Assembly (NCBI RefSeq): GCF_024166365.1
Contig: NC_064834.1
Location: 54,044,001-54,108,000, forward strand
From: Elephas maximus indicus
Lineage: Eukaryota > Chordata > Mammalia > Proboscidea > Elephantidae
Reading direction: 5' to 3'
DNA length: 64,000 nucleotides
Positions within the stretch are counted from its first letter, which is position 1; each line of letters starts with the position of its first letter. A program made the translations under genes and the position numbers. Under the pieces are notes generated by a model. That model did not search any database. It was not told where the DNA came from and worked only from the letters and a program-made list of their open reading frames with translations. Of the stretch, positions 39,878 through 54,800 are shown one piece after another.

Positions 39878-42800
39878 CCTTTATTGTTCTTTAAGTGAAA
39901 GTTTACAAATCAGGTCAGTCTCTCATATAAAAATTTGTATCCATCTTGCTGTGTACCCCTAGTTGCTCCACCCCTAGTGAGACAGCACACTCTCTCCATC
40001 CTGTATTCCCTGTGTCCATTCAGCCAGTTTCTTTCCCCCCTGCCTTCTCATCTCTCCTCCATACAGGAGCTGCCCACATAGTCTCATATGTCTACTTGAG
40101 CCAAGAAGCTTACTCCTCACCAGTATCATTTTCTATCACATAGTCCAGTCGAATTCCTGTCTGAAGAGTTGGCTTTGGGAATGGCAGCATCTAGTTCTTC
40201 TGGTCTCAGGCTGATGGAGTCTCCGGTTTATGTGGCCCTTTCTGTCTCTTGGGCTCATAATTACCTTGTGTCTTTGGTGTTCTTCGTATTCCTTTGCTCC
40301 ATGTGGGCTGAGACCAATTGATGAATCTTAGAGGCCGCTTGCTGGCATTTAAGACCCCAGAGGCCACTCACCAAAGTGTGATGCAGAATGTTTTCTTAAT
40401 AGATTTTATTATGCCAGTTGGCCTAGGCGTCCCCTGAAACCATGGTCCCCAAACCCCCACCCCTACTACTCCGGCATTGGAAGCATTTGGTTTATTCAGG
40501 AAACTCCTTTGCTTTTGGTTTAGTCCAGTTGTGCTGACCTCTGCAGGAGCTTTTTTTTTAATATGTCATTTCATCCTCTGGGGTTTCCAGTAGAAACTCT
40601 GCTTTTCCCGTGGAACACCTGGGAGCTTGGTGTCTCCCCAGGCTGGGCTTTGCTTTCCTCCCAAAGGTCCCATGAGGCTGGCAACTGGAATCCCTCACTG
40701 AGCAGATCCCGGCCCCAGCATGGCTGGTCTCAGCAGACCAGAGGAAGTGCCCTATTGGCTCTTTGTGAGGCAGGCCTCCCTGAAGCCTGGTCCTTCTGCC
40801 TTTCCTCTCCATGCTGTTTAGTTTCAGTGGGGCTTTGTGTGAAATGGTGGAACTCTCTGCTAAGGGCTGGGGATTTGGGCCCAGGGTAAGGGTAGGGCCA
40901 GCAGGGGGCCAGAGCTCTCCCTGAAGCTGAAGCCACGACATAGGGTTGGATTGTAGGCTCCAAATCTGATTTAGAAAGATTGAGGGGGATTCCTTTTCTT
41001 TTGTAGCCACACGAAGACCTAAAGGTATTGTGGGGGTTCCCAGCATATCTGTGTGGACATGTGGCTTCATCTTTTGCAAAGTATTCCATTTGCAGTATGA
41101 ATTGTCTGTTCCTTCTTGGGGTAGGAATTCCAAACTCTCCAGTTTGAACAATCTGTCAGCAGTAAAGGGACTATTGAGAAGAGATACCTTGAGCTGGCAT
41201 GACCAAACTCACTTAAGTCTAAGAGACCTGGTATTAGGGATTGGCTCCAGGCCAGGGAGTGGTGCCAAGGCTGGCCAGCACTGGGGGATTTCCTGCTCTT
41301 CCTACAGAGAGAGGCAGAAACTTGGAAGCCTTTATGGGCTTGACAGCAATCTGATCTCTCAGTCCCAGGATTCTTCCCTGTCTGTCTTGCCCCCCTGGGC
41401 ACCCATCTCCTAGGCTATGGCTTTTCCTATATTGAATGCTGGTCCTCAGCTTCTTCCTTGCCCAGTATCCTGACTTAGAGGCCCTGATTCTAGACTTCGG
41501 CCTTTGCTTCCTAAATTCATTCCTGCATTCTGCCTTTGAGATATCCAATTCAGTTACATTTTCTGTTTCGGTAGCTCAGTTCTGATCCCTGATCCTGAAA
41601 TATATTTGGGGTATCCTCTCTGACCTGAGCCCTGAGGAGTGGTCTCCTCATCCCTCCAAATACCTTTCCAGCTCCCTGGCCTGCCTGCTGAGCCCTCGGA
41701 CATGGAGACCTGGGCTGTGCAGCATATGCTATCACCAAAGCTATGTTGAGTCCCTGGTACAGGCAGAACATTGGACAAGATGCTGTCCTCAGGTTGGGGG
41801 TGAGAGAAGACAATGAGAAATCATACCTAGGCCCTGTCCTTAAAAAACTTCACATCTGCTTGGGAAGAGATGGCAGAGTCCCTGGGAAAGAAGCCATGAG
41901 GGATTGGAGCTGAGAGCAGCTTTTGGCCTTGTCTCACCTATAGCTTTGGGGCTGTCTCCCCTCACTCCGGAAACCCTGATGGCGTAGTGGTTAAGTGCTG
42001 TGGCTGCTAACCAAAGGGTCAGCAGTTCGAATCTGCCAGGCGCTCCTTGGAAACTCTGTGAGGCAGTTCTACCCTGTCCTATAGGGTCGCTATCAGTCGG
42101 AATCGACTTGACAGCACTGGGTTTTTGCCCCTCACTCCTGTTATCTCCAGTGCTCCAAGAAACTTAAAATATGTAATAAGGAGCCCTGGTGGCCACTACT
42201 CCACCAGGGTTTCCGCTCAATCTTACAGGGTCACTATAATTATTGCAAATGCTTAACAGTCCTTACTATGTACTAGGCACTATCCTGAGTGCATTGTATA
42301 AACTTACTTAATCCTCATAACAACTCTATGAGGCAGTACTAAGTATTCTTATTTTACTGATAAGGAAATTGAGGCGCAGAGAGGTTAAGGAACTTATCCA
42401 CCCAGTCAGAGAGGCAGGAGCTGAAATATAAACCCAGGCAGTCTGATCCCTGTATTCTTTACCCTCCCCTTTCCCTACCTGCCCTCTCCTGCAAACAAAA
42501 ACAAGAGCAGGAGAGCTGGAGACTTCTATTAAAATTATGCACATAAGTTCAAAGGTATCTTGTATTAATACAATGATTATGACTGAATAAAGGAGCCCTA
42601 GTTGCACAGTGGTTCACATGCTTGACTGCTAACCAGTTTGAACCCACCAACCACACTGAGGGAGAAAAATGTGGCAATCTGCTTCTGTAAAGACTACAGT
42701 CTTGGAAACCCCAGTTCTACTTTGTCCTATAGAGTCACTATGAGTCAGAATCAACAGCAATGGGTTTTGGATGACTGAATACAGTTAACCAGGAAGTGCT

Positions 42801-45800
42801 CTGTAGCAGAAATGAATTGAATGTTGAAGGTAACTTGGTAGAGAAGAAAGGGTCCTGCCGAGTAATGCCAAAAAGGTAGAACTGGAGAGTAGGTGACAAT
42901 CCAAGTCAAGGCCACTGTAGCCTTACTGTAGTCATTTTCAGTAAGTTGCCAGGAAAGTCTGCAACTCTTAAAAGCACAAAGGTGTTATTTGTCACTTGGG
43001 TGACAATTTCACCTGGAGTTCCAAGGTTTTGCTTTTGTGGTCAGGGATGTGCCCAGCTTTCCAGCACCCAGAGCACATCTTGGGCAGTATTTGTGGGGTA
43101 TCTGATCATTCCATCTGAGAAGAGGGGTAGAGAAATGGGGAATACTTCCAACCTGGGGGTATCTCAGAATCATCTAGCTACAGTACCCATCTAGGAAGAC
43201 TTGTTCTGATATAAAGAGTCCTTCTACTAGAGAAAATATTTCTTTCTCTCTCCTTATATCAGTGCAGAATGTCATATCTTGGTCTTTGTTCCTAACTCCC
43301 CACCCCAACGCTACCCTTTTCAGTATGTGTGGGTTTAGATAGTGGGGCTAGTTATATTTTCTGGTATCTTTTTTTTTTGGTTTTGGTTTTTTCCTTTTGG
43401 TTACTTATTAAACCATTAAGTCAATTGTTTCTCCTGAGTGGGTGCTGGGCTGACCTCGAATCCTGTCCTCAGTCTCTAGGTTTTAACTGGGGCTGACTCA
43501 TGAGTTCTGTACCTTATTTTCCTCAGTGATGATAACTTCCATAAAGTCGGTAGCTGATACTGGGACCTGCAACCTCGATCCCAAGGTTTGAAGTTGATCA
43601 TGCCCTCCAGTACAAACCCTAGCAAGCTCAGTCTCGCCTTAGGTGAGAAGTGAGTACACCATGCCCCGTTAGGCCCCAACCAGACCTCAGACTCTCTCTT
43701 AGTTGAACCAGCATTAAGAAGACGAAATCTCAAACTTTCCTGGCCTGGACTTTTCCTGTTACATCCATTATTGTTGTCATTTTTTTGGTTACAAATTTGC
43801 TTTTTCACTTACAAAAACAATTGAACCCTTTTACCAACAACGTTGGAAATTAGAGAAGGGAGAAAAAATCACTCAGAATCCTCCTACCTTTTTTTTTTTA
43901 CAATCCTGTATCTGTTCTCATGAAGATTTGCGTAAACAATTCATAATGAGTGATGCTGTCCAAGCTGTGTAGGGCTTCCTCAGGTTTGTAGGAGCCTCCT
44001 CTCAATTTGGGACTTAGCATCTCCCGAGGCTTGCTCTCTACCCTGCTAAAGCTATTTTCTAAATTCAGCTTGCCTGCTGCTGCTAGGGTTTCCTGTTCGT
44101 GAAAACAGAACATTTGCTGGAGAAGATGGCTCCTATCCATTGCCATGTTGCATTGACTATGTTCATTTTTTTTTCCTGCTTGACTTCTCATACATAAAAA
44201 AGACTGTTTTAGAGCAGCTTTCATTATATATCTACTGACAATGCTGGTTGTTCGACTCTCAGTTAATACCTACCCATACCCGTTGCCATCAAGTCGATTC
44301 CAACTCATAGTGACCCTATACGACAGTTCTGCCCCATAGGATTTCCGAAGAGCGGCTGTTGGATTCAAACTGCTGATCTTTTGGTTAGCAGTTATAGTTC
44401 TTAACCACTGTGCCACCACGGCTTCAGTTAATACCTAAATCCTTTAAATAAAAATGACAACTTTACTGTCGTAAGGTAGTCATGAGGGTATATGTTGTTA
44501 TTGTTTTCCCCTTAGAAGGGTCAAGATTTAGTGATCAGTGTCACTCACCTGGGAATGAACACTGACAGCTTCCTTATTTCTCCCTTTTTCTGGGTGTGTG
44601 GTTACCGAAGACAGAGAGACTGGGCTTACAGAGTACCCCAGGCTCCTGGTGAAATCTTTTTCAGGTAGTCATGAGGAATAGGTGGGCTATCATTAGGGCT
44701 TGTGAGGCTTTCTGTCGTACAGGGAAAATCAAATAATGTACTAATACTGCATGTTTGCAGCAGAATTTGATCAGTGGATCCAGGAAAAAGGGTTGCCTGT
44801 TGTCCTCTTCTGGCACTGGGCCTAGCAGGTGATGGGTGGGCACACTTGATTCCTATCCAGCGTTAACCACTGGTCTATCTTGTTCATTTGGCAGGCCAGA
44901 CATTTCATTTGTTACACAGGTAGTCTTTGTTGGAACACACTTCTGGGCATGAGGTAATGAATAGCATAAACCTGGTCCTGGTCCTCATGGACCCTTCAGT
45001 CTTTTAGCCAAAGTGTCCTTGAACTAACTGAGAGAGCATTGTGGAGAGATGGGCCTGTTACACTTCCACGTCTTAGGTCATCTCCCACACCTAAACCTCC
45101 TTGCCTCCTCTTTTGTAGTCCATGCCTTGAGGTCTAATGGAGGACTCTTTGCAAGTAGTGTCCTGAGGCTCAGAAACATGACCAGGCCTCTGTTAGGGGT
45201 TAAGCCAGTTGCCCATTTGTCAGTGAGGACGTGAGTTCATAGCAGTTTCTCAGAGAGGTTTGGTTCACTGTCCTGGGGTCCAGGTGCTCTACTAGCATGT
45301 TAAAAAAGATGGTATTCCTCAAAGGTCTTTTTCCTTCTCTCCCCCTCCCATGTAATTCATATCGCTTGGGTCCTTGGTCATAGGACCAGCTTTGCTACAG
45401 GAAGGCCAGCCAAGGAGATGTTTTTGTTTTTCCAGTGCTGACCTCCAAGCAATGTCTGGGGGTGCTTGGAGCACTCCCTGTGACCACCAGTTTCCCTTAC
45501 TCTGACTTCAGGTCTTCCAGCATGAGGTCGGGAGCTCAGGAACCATGGCTGTGGGGATGGGTAGCTGCTGGAGGATGGCCCCAGCCCCAGCCTGGTCCCA
45601 GAAGGTCAAGCTGGCTGCCTGTGCTTTCTGCCTGTGATGGATTTAACTCCTAAATGCTCCTGAAAGGCTTGGTTGGTTAGAGGAAAAGATGTACTGAAAA
45701 CCGACAGGTGACAGCATGGCTTGCCCTAATTCCCACTCCTTCCTGCTCCAGCTTTTCTGATATACCGGGTAGTGGACATGCTGAATTCCCACCCTCCTGG

Positions 45801-48800
45801 AGTCAGCCTGGCAATTTTGCATTCCCATAGCCAGGGTTTTTGTACAGAGAAAAGGCCCAGAAGCAAGGTGGTAGCTGAGCAGAGAGCCTTTGGGGTTAGA
45901 GCTTTGCAGGAGCATTACCAACATGGATCCCTTAGTTCTGTGCTAGCTCTGTGGCCAGGAGCCTTGTCCACAGCATCTCATGCCCCGTCAGACTCTCAAG
46001 CACATTGCTCTTCTCCTCAGAACCACCTAGTGATAGCTCACTCAAGTAAAAGCCAAAGGCCCTATGCCTTCTACTTCAGTCCACCTCATCTTCACCCCTT
46101 CTGGCTCCCTTACTCTTCCTCCAAAATGCCAGGGACTCTTCTGCCTCAGGGACTTTGCACTTGCTTTCCTCTATGTCTGGAAAGCTCTTCCCTTAGATAG
46201 CCCCATGCCTTACTCCCTTAAATCTGTCCTCAAATGTTACTAATCAGTGAGGTCTCCTCTGAACTCCTTATTTAAAAGGGTAACCTTCCAGGAAGCATTT
46301 CCTATCCTCCTTTCCTGCCTAATTCTTCTTTAAAGCGCCCATCACTGTCTAACTTACTTTACTTATAATCTATCTCCCCTCCCCAACTGGAATGTAAGCC
46401 CCTTAGGGCAGGGATTTATGTCCATTTTATTCACCGATGTTTCTCCAGTGCATCAGCAGATACTTGTTGAATGAATGTGGAAGCTGGAAACTGACCTCCT
46501 TTGGGGAGTTTCTCTGACTGTTGACCGGAGGCAAGGAATTCTCCCACCGCGGCACCACCACATCTCAGCTTTGGGTTATTTAGGAGAATTTGTTCAGTTT
46601 GGACGGTAGTTCCCATAAGAGGGAAAACACTCCAGGGGCATTTTCAGAGGACTCAGAGCCTTTCTCTGAGAGGAACTGCTTGATTTTGGTAACATATCTA
46701 AGCCTTGCTTTAAGGGGAGTGGGGAAGTAGCCCCAGAACCTGGCTGAGTGCTTGGTAAATGGTAGACACTTCCATGAATTTTTAGTGCACGTTACTCGCA
46801 TGTCTGGTGCTCTGTTAAGTTCTGGGGGTACAGTGGGGAGCAAGGCAGGCAAGGTTTCTACTCTCTTGGATCTTACGTTCTTTTGGGAGAAACATGTTAA
46901 AAACAAAACAAAAAATATATACACATACACACATATATAATTTTAGATAGTGTTAAGTGCTATGTTGAAAATGAAGCAGTCATTGGAATATTATTTGGCT
47001 ATGAAAAGGCACGAAGTACTGACATATTGCGACAACATGGATGAACTCTGAAAACATTATGCTAAGTGAAAGCAGCCAGTCACAGAAGACTACATACTAT
47101 ATGATTCCATTCATATGAGAGTCGATAATAGAGAAATCTATAGAGACAGAAAGTAGAATCAGTGGTTGCTTAGCACTGGAAGTGAGGAACGAGGGGGTGG
47201 GGGGATGATAGCTAAAGGATACAGGATTTCTTTCTGAAAATGTTTTAAAATTGACTGCAGTGTTGGTTGCACAACTGTGAATATACTAAAATATATACTA
47301 AAAACTATAAATTTAAATGGCTGAATTGTATGATATGTGAATTATATCTCAAGAAAGCTGTTTAACAAAAAGAAAATAAAGCAGAAATGATGTTCAGAGA
47401 GTACCTAGGTGGGGTAGAGTTTGAAGTGGGTGGAGAGGGCGCATTTAGCAGGTATCAGTGATACCTTCCCTGAAGATACAATATTTGAGCTGAGACCAAA
47501 TGACAAGGAGCAGCCAGGGCTGTCATATTGCACAACTGCGGGAGCACTGTTCAGATTATTCTATGCGGTGGGCGTTCCCTGGAGTTGTACAATGCTGGGA
47601 ACTCTGGTCAGTCAACGTTGTAAAGATCCTAGGCAGCAAGAACAGCTAGCGCAAAGGCCCTCAGGCAAGAGTGACCTTGAGGTATTCAAGAAACAGAAGG
47701 CCAATATGTTTGGGCTCGGTAAAAGAGGAAGATAGTGGAGCAAGATGAGGTTGGCGAGTTTGAAGGCCCTTAAGAGTGTCATCATTTAAATAATAATTTG
47801 TTGACTGAATGAGGGAAGCAAATGGAAGGTGTAAAGGCCCACAGGACTGGGGTTTTAGAAAACCATTTCAGTAGTGTGAAACCTCAGCACTAGCCTGAAG
47901 ACAGGAGAACAGAATTGAGTGATGGTTTTATTTCCCCGAAAAGGAAACAGCAGCAAGAGTGGCTCAAAGAAAATGCCATTAAGATATTTGAATCTGACTT
48001 TGATAGTGACTGAAGGGAAGGCTCATTGCTTTTTAATACTCTCTTATCTTGCTTGTTGGTGAATGTCTCAGCCTGATTACCTCTGGATGGCCATAGGAAT
48101 ATTATTGCCGTTTAGCATTTGCTCAGCTGTGACATGATGTGCCCTTGTACAGAACACACAAAAGGTACGATCCTTGCCCTTGGGGAACTGAGATGCTGAA
48201 AGGATTGTTGTTCCCATTACCCTCTTTGAGGCCTGGGTGGCTGACTTTCCTGAGTCTTGGAGGATGATGAGTAGACAGAAGGCTCTTGGGCAGAATGCCC
48301 TGGCCCTTGGATCAGCAAGAAGCCCCAAGCTGCACACCTGTGTGCAGTGGGGCACCTCGTTTCCCAAATCTGACTGTGATCTTGCCGCTATTGGTCTAGC
48401 CTGTCTTTTTTTTGTATTTTTTGAAGACCTTTGTTTAGGTGTTGCTTTAAGCTAAAGCCAAGAGTGGGAGTTGTCATAATGATGCCAAGAAACCCAAGCA
48501 CCAGGCCTATTCCTTGGCCCAGAGTTTCTGTAGAGCACTAGGCTAGCTCAGAATCCTCCTGGGGGCTGACCCTTAGGTTCTTTGGGAGTGGATGGAAGTA
48601 CCGTAAAAGGAAGAAAGTGTATTGGGTCTCCTTTCGGGGAGGGTTGACTGTAGCCCTCACCACCCTGCAGAGAAAGAGTCTTCTGCTCCTGGCTTGATGC
48701 CTTTCTTAGATTTGATGTCTCAGTCTGGGAACCTCTTTGCTCACTAAAAACCCGTGACAGAATTAAGCCACTTGAAGTGTTGAGGGGAAACCCTGGTGGC

Positions 48801-51800
48801 ATCGTGGTTAAGTGTTATGGCTGCTAACCAAAAGGTTGACAGTTTGAATCCACCTTGGAAACTCTATGGGGCAGTTCTACTCTACTCTATAGGGTTGGTA
48901 TGAGTCGGAATCGACTCAATGGCAACGGTTTTGGTTTTTTGGAAGTGTTGGGAGCCAGACAAGTTTGTTTGGCTGGGTTCTCTGCTGCATCAGTCCCAGG
49001 AGCTACTGTTTTTAAACTTGAGGAATGCTGTGGGAAAGCAGTTCTAGGCTTTCAGCAAGGGGTTTAGGGAAACATCTACTTGAGTGAGGCAAATGCATTC
49101 CGTGAATCTGGTTAAATGGGGTAGAGGAGAAGGAGAGCACCTACAACTCAGGGAGTTAACACTCAATCTAACCTGCATTCTAGCCTCATCAGACTCTCAG
49201 AGTCCCTTCTTTCTTTCTTCTTTCTCTCTCTTTTTCCTTTCTACTTTCCTACCTTCCTTTTTGGGAAGATTATACAAAATTTCTTTAATATAACTGGAAT
49301 ATTTAAAAAATTTTTACTTATGTGAGACTATTACCATATAAACATATTTCAAAAGAATTTTACAAAATTTTACCACCTAGCTGTGTAGTCACCTCCCACT
49401 ATTTAAAAATGACTAGTGAAATATCAGTAATTATGAATTGTTCGAAATAAAAGCAGTTTGATTCATTTTTGCAAATATTTATTTAGTGATTGTTTACTGA
49501 ATTCTGTTGTAATGGCTGTCATCCAGTGTGTAGTAGCAGCCAGAAAGAATCTCAGGCATGGTTTGAGGGCTCTGAGAGGGACCCAAGTTCAGGAAATTGG
49601 GCAAAGCTGGAAGAATTAGATGGTTCTTGAAAGACTATGCAAATTAAGCTCCAGAGTCCAGAAGTTAGGGAAGCTGGAGGCATTTCTTGCTGTTTTAAGT
49701 GAGAAATGATGACCAGGGACTGCTTCTAGAGAGCACTAAGAAAAGAATGAATAATAGCTTCCATGTATGAGTACCTGCTGGATGCCAGACACTCTGCCAT
49801 CCCATTAAAAGCCTCCCAACTACCCTGTGAAGTAAGTATTCTCATCCCAGTTTTATAGATGAATAAACTGTGGCACATGGAAGTTAACTTGCCCAAGGGT
49901 CAGGTACAGGTTTGTACCAGGCCACACGGCCTCTACCGCCCACTTCTCTGGACTCCTCGCTAGCATCTTATTGGGATCCTGGAGTGGTATAATCTTATGC
50001 AATTTCCACCTGGAGTCCATCTTGGGATCTCTAAAAGGTCCAAGACAATCTCCGACTTACCCCTTCCTCAATTTCCAGCTTCCCTTCACTGCTGGTACAC
50101 TTGGCACTCTGCCTATGGCCTTTAGCCCATAACCTTGGGCTGACAGTACCTCCTTGCCTTTATCCTCCCAGAGCCCTCAAACTTTGCCCCTTTTCTCATA
50201 TTCAGTTTAATTAGCAAACATTTGTTTAGTCTCAGTGTGTGCAAGTCATCAGTACTCAGTCAACTGATATTTTTGAGTGCCTACTAAGTGCCCACAATGT
50301 TCTTTACCCAGGGCTTGTCATTTTAGGGGAATACAAAGGAATAGAGGAGTGGCAGGAGTCCACTACAATATTAGCCATCTTTGCTTAAAATGTAAGGGAC
50401 CTAGCCAGAGCAATTAGGTAAGAAAAAGGAATAAAAGGTATTCAGATTGGGAAGGAAGAAGTAAAACTGTCTTTTCACAGATGACATGACCCTATGAATA
50501 GAAAACCCCAAAGAATCCATAAGAAAGCTACTAGAGCTAATAAATGATTTCAGCATAGTGGCAGAGTACAAGGTCAATACACAGAAATCTGTCAGATTTT
50601 TATACACCAACAATGTGCAATTTGAAAAGGAAATTAAGGAAACAATTCCATTTACAATAGCATGTAAATGAATAAAAGCCTAGGAATAAATTTAATCAGG
50701 AAAGTGAAAAACTTGTACACTGAAAACTATAAAATGTTGCTGAAAGAAATTAAGGTCAGCACAAATAAATGGAAGGACATTCCGTGTTCATGGACTGAAA
50801 GCTTAATATTGTTAAGCTATTAGTACTACCCGAACCAATCTATATATTCAGCACAATCTTTATCAAAACTTCAATAGCCTTCTTTGCAGAAATGGAAAAA
50901 CCAATCCTCAAATTTGTATGGAACTGCAAGGGACCCAAAATGGTCAAAGCAATCTTGAAAAAGAAGAACAAAGTAGTGGGCCTAAGGATGGAAAGGCAGA
51001 TCAGCATCCAAAATGCTGTCCAGCACCTGTGGCCTGCCTCAGTTTCTTGACCTACCAGTTCAGCAGTTCTGCCCAAAACAGAGAATGAAGTTAGCCAAAC
51101 ATGATACATTCTTGGTTTTACACATGCACATGCACACAGACACAACCAGCTGGATCCTAATGATAATTTCTCCTTTCCTAAGTGCTTAGGAACCAGCTTT
51201 TAAAATCTCTTATTCTGGGATTCTTAAATAATCCAGATAAGAGGGGGGAGGATCAGCAATATGCTCAAAGATGTTTGCCAGATCACAAAAGAGCACAGCT
51301 TTGGAAGCTACTGTATGTCCAACAAGAGAGCAATGGTCAAATAAGGACCATACATGATTTTCTTGTTTTTATAATGATAGTTATACTACTTTCATAATTG
51401 GGAAAACAAATTCCAGTATGAAAAATTTACCTACATTTGTGAATCAGGAAAATAGTAATTTCTTCAGTGTATAAACTGACAGTAAATTTTTTGCATATCT
51501 GAAAATCTTGTCCAAGATGTCAGGCACCCATTAGTCAGTGTTGGAAGCTCTGAATTATGAGACTGGTTTGCTGCCCCTCTCTGGCCTTTGTAGTCCCAGC
51601 TGGCTTGGCTTCCTTGTTCAGTAAACCTTTACAGAACACTTTTGTGCCAGTCACTGTGCTGGGCACTGGAGGTACAAGGGGCGGTAAATCCAAGCCTAGT
51701 GGGGGATACAGAAAGGCAGTTACAATACAGGAAGAAAGGAGGGTCCTGTGACCAAGGTATGCATGGGGGTAAGGAAGAGATGGTAGGTGACACCTTCAAA

Positions 51801-54800
51801 ATAGGATAATGGGAAAAAGGTTTATTTGCAAGGCAGGAGTACCACAGAGAATAGTATAGTAACCCAGGGCTAGTGGTTGGCCTGGTTGCTACTTCTCTAG
51901 AGCTGAAGGAACCAAAGTAGGAAATGGGATTCGAGAACCTAGAAGGATAAAGTTGTGTAGTGTGTCCTTGAGAGTGACCTTCAGTTGAGGGACACAGCCA
52001 GCCTTGGGCAGTCTCTCATGGAGGGAGCCCCGGCCTCTCTCTCTTCTTTCCCTCTGATCTGTTGTCAGAGCTCCCACTGGCTGAACCCAGCTGGAAGCCA
52101 CAGGGCCCAGAAGCCCCAGTGATGTAGTCCACACAGGTCAGTCTTACAGAGCAGAAAGCAGGGTGAGTGTATTGGTTTTCTGTTGCTGCATAACAAATCA
52201 CTACAAACTTAGCAGCTTAAAACAACACATGTTTATTATCTCACATCTCCTGTGGATCAGGAGTCCAGACAGCTTAGCTGAGTCCTCTGCTTAGGGTCTC
52301 ACAAGGCTACAGTCCAAGTGTCAGCTGAGCTGTGTTCTCATCAGAGGCTCAACTGGGGAAGGATCTACTTCCAGGCTCAGGTTGTTAGCAGAATTCCTGT
52401 CCTTGTGACTATAGGAGTCGTGGAAGCCTCTTCAAAGCCAGCAACTGAGCGCAAGAATGACTGCTAGCAAGATACAGCCGTATATAATGTAACATGATTA
52501 CGGGGGTGATATCCCATTACCTAGCCAAATTCTATTGGTTAGAAGTAAGTCACAGGTCATACCCACACTAAAGAGCCGGAATTTCCACAAAGGCCTGAAC
52601 ACCAGGTGACAGAAATTTTGGAGGCCACCTTAGAGTCTGTCCACCACAGTGGGGAATGGATCTGCAGGGATAAACAAGATACTCAGCAAAGGCTCCCAGC
52701 TCAGAGAAAGTGACACCTGAGCCTTCCTGAAGATTAGCAGAGGGTAAAGGCCACAGGTTGTTCCTACAAAAAGGGAACAACCTGTACAGAGGCGCAGAGT
52801 CAGAGATCTGCAAGTCCATTCACTATGCCTAGAACTTAGAGTGTGAGACAGAGGAGGTGAGTGGGACTCAGTTTGTGGTAGCCTTGTGAGACTTGCTGAG
52901 AAGTCTGGACTTTATCCTGAAAGTTTGGAATGGGGCTGGGCTTTGGAGAATTTTTTTTTTTTTTAATTTTTTATTGTACTTTAAATGAAAGCTTATAAAT
53001 AAAGTCAGTTTCTCATACAAAAATTTATATACACCTTGCTATATACTCCTAGTTGCTCTCCCCCTAATGAGACAGCATACTCCTGCCTTCCCCTGTCTCT
53101 TTTCATGTCCATTTGGTCAGCTTCTGAACCCCTCTGCCCTCTTATCTCCCTGCTTTGGAGGATTTTTAAGCACCTGGCATTCCAAGTGTGCTGGGAGTTT
53201 GAGCGAGTAGTTCTTGGGCTTTCTTGGCATTGCCCTGGGAGGCAGAGAGCTGGTGCTAAAGAGGTAAGCAGCCTCCTGTGCAGAGCCTCAGAGTAACTAG
53301 AGGTCTACAGTGTAAGTCTTTCTGTAATGTCTGGGTTCAGCTGGGCCTAAGGCTAGGCTTGGTCCTGGATTTGTCAGACATGCATGGAGGATATGTGTGA
53401 GTACTTGGAATGAGGCCACTGAAGGGAAAGGTCTGCAGGTCTGTGCCCCTGGGACAGAATCTAGAGACTGCATTCTTCTCGGAAAGATTGTCCAACCAGT
53501 AAAGCAAAAACTAAAGCTGATTCCCAAGGAGAAAGGCTAGCTGGAAGGGAACACCAACCTCTGGAGAAAGGACTGCTCTCCATATAGCCCAGGACCAGTG
53601 GGTGGGGAAAGAAGAAGGTGAATGGAAGGGACAACAGGAGCTTTTGTAAGGAATGAAATGACGTCACTCGTGGTTCAGGAGTTGGATGATAACATGGGCT
53701 GGCTCTCTATGCTGTATGTTCCCTGAGGCAAGTGGTTCTTTCTTCCCTTTCTCCTGACATCATCATTGAACTCATGCTCCAACAACAGTCCCTAGGCCCA
53801 ACTTGAGAGGTACCCGCCTTCACAGGGTGAGTAGCCACCTTAGCTGGCCCAGTATTCTTTGCTCCAGAGGCCAGTGGAAGTGTCCAGGCCACTCCCAGAG
53901 AAGTTGGGGGGGTGGGGTCTGACTACAAGCCTTTCCCGACATACCCTCGGTGCACCAGTTTAAGCAGGTAGCTGTTGGATTCTGTGGCAAGCCTTGGAGG
54001 CTAGACCTGCAGATACAGTAATGAACAAGACACAGTCCTGTTCCCATGTGATTTACAGTCTAGGCCAGAAATTATAAATGGTAGAAAATTTGCAAAATAC
54101 AAAGAAGTTTCAAAAAATAAAAATTACACTGTGATAACCACTGTCACAATTTTATTGCATTTTCTTCCTGTCATACGTTTTTACATTGTATTCACAAATA
54201 TTTGGAATCATACTTTATATTAAATTTTGCTTCATTCTTTTTCATGACCATTTGAGTTTCTCATCAACTGAGCTGTGTTCTCATCAGAAGCTCAGCTGGG
54301 GAAGGATCTACTTCCAAGCTCAAGTTGTTAGCAGAATTCCTGTCCTTGTGACTATAGGATTCATGGAAGCCTCTTCAAAGCCAGCAAGTGAGAGCAAGAG
54401 AGACTGCTAGCGAGATACAGCCTTATATAATGTAACCTGATTACAGGAGTGATATCCCATTGCCTAGCCATATTTACATTTTTATATAGAGGCTTTCTAG
54501 TGGAGTTCTGAAGTAACCTTCCTGTTCCTCCTCACCAGTTACAGGGAGACAGCCTTTTGCTTCTCTAAGCTCAGATTAGTCTTCCTGCTTTGTGAACTCT
54601 TTTTTTTAATAACTTTATAATGACCCACTACCCTACAATGAACCAGAACTTATGTCACACTCTCTACTTAGGTTTCCTCTCTACTTATAGAACATTTAAA
54701 TTAGTTCTAGATTTTTTACTTTTACAGATATCACTGAATATATTTATGCAGAAGGCTTTTATCAAATATAGGATTATTTCCTTAGAGTAAATTCCCAGAG

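Noticed and set aside
40558-41151. 197-codon open frame on the minus strand in SUFU intron 2
   Set aside because: No recognisable domain, no splice context, and low-complexity-free but random-looking composition. Most likely chance.
53036-53296. 86-codon plus-strand frame
   Set aside because: Its first part is the antisense frame of an L1 3' end, then it runs into unrelated intron.
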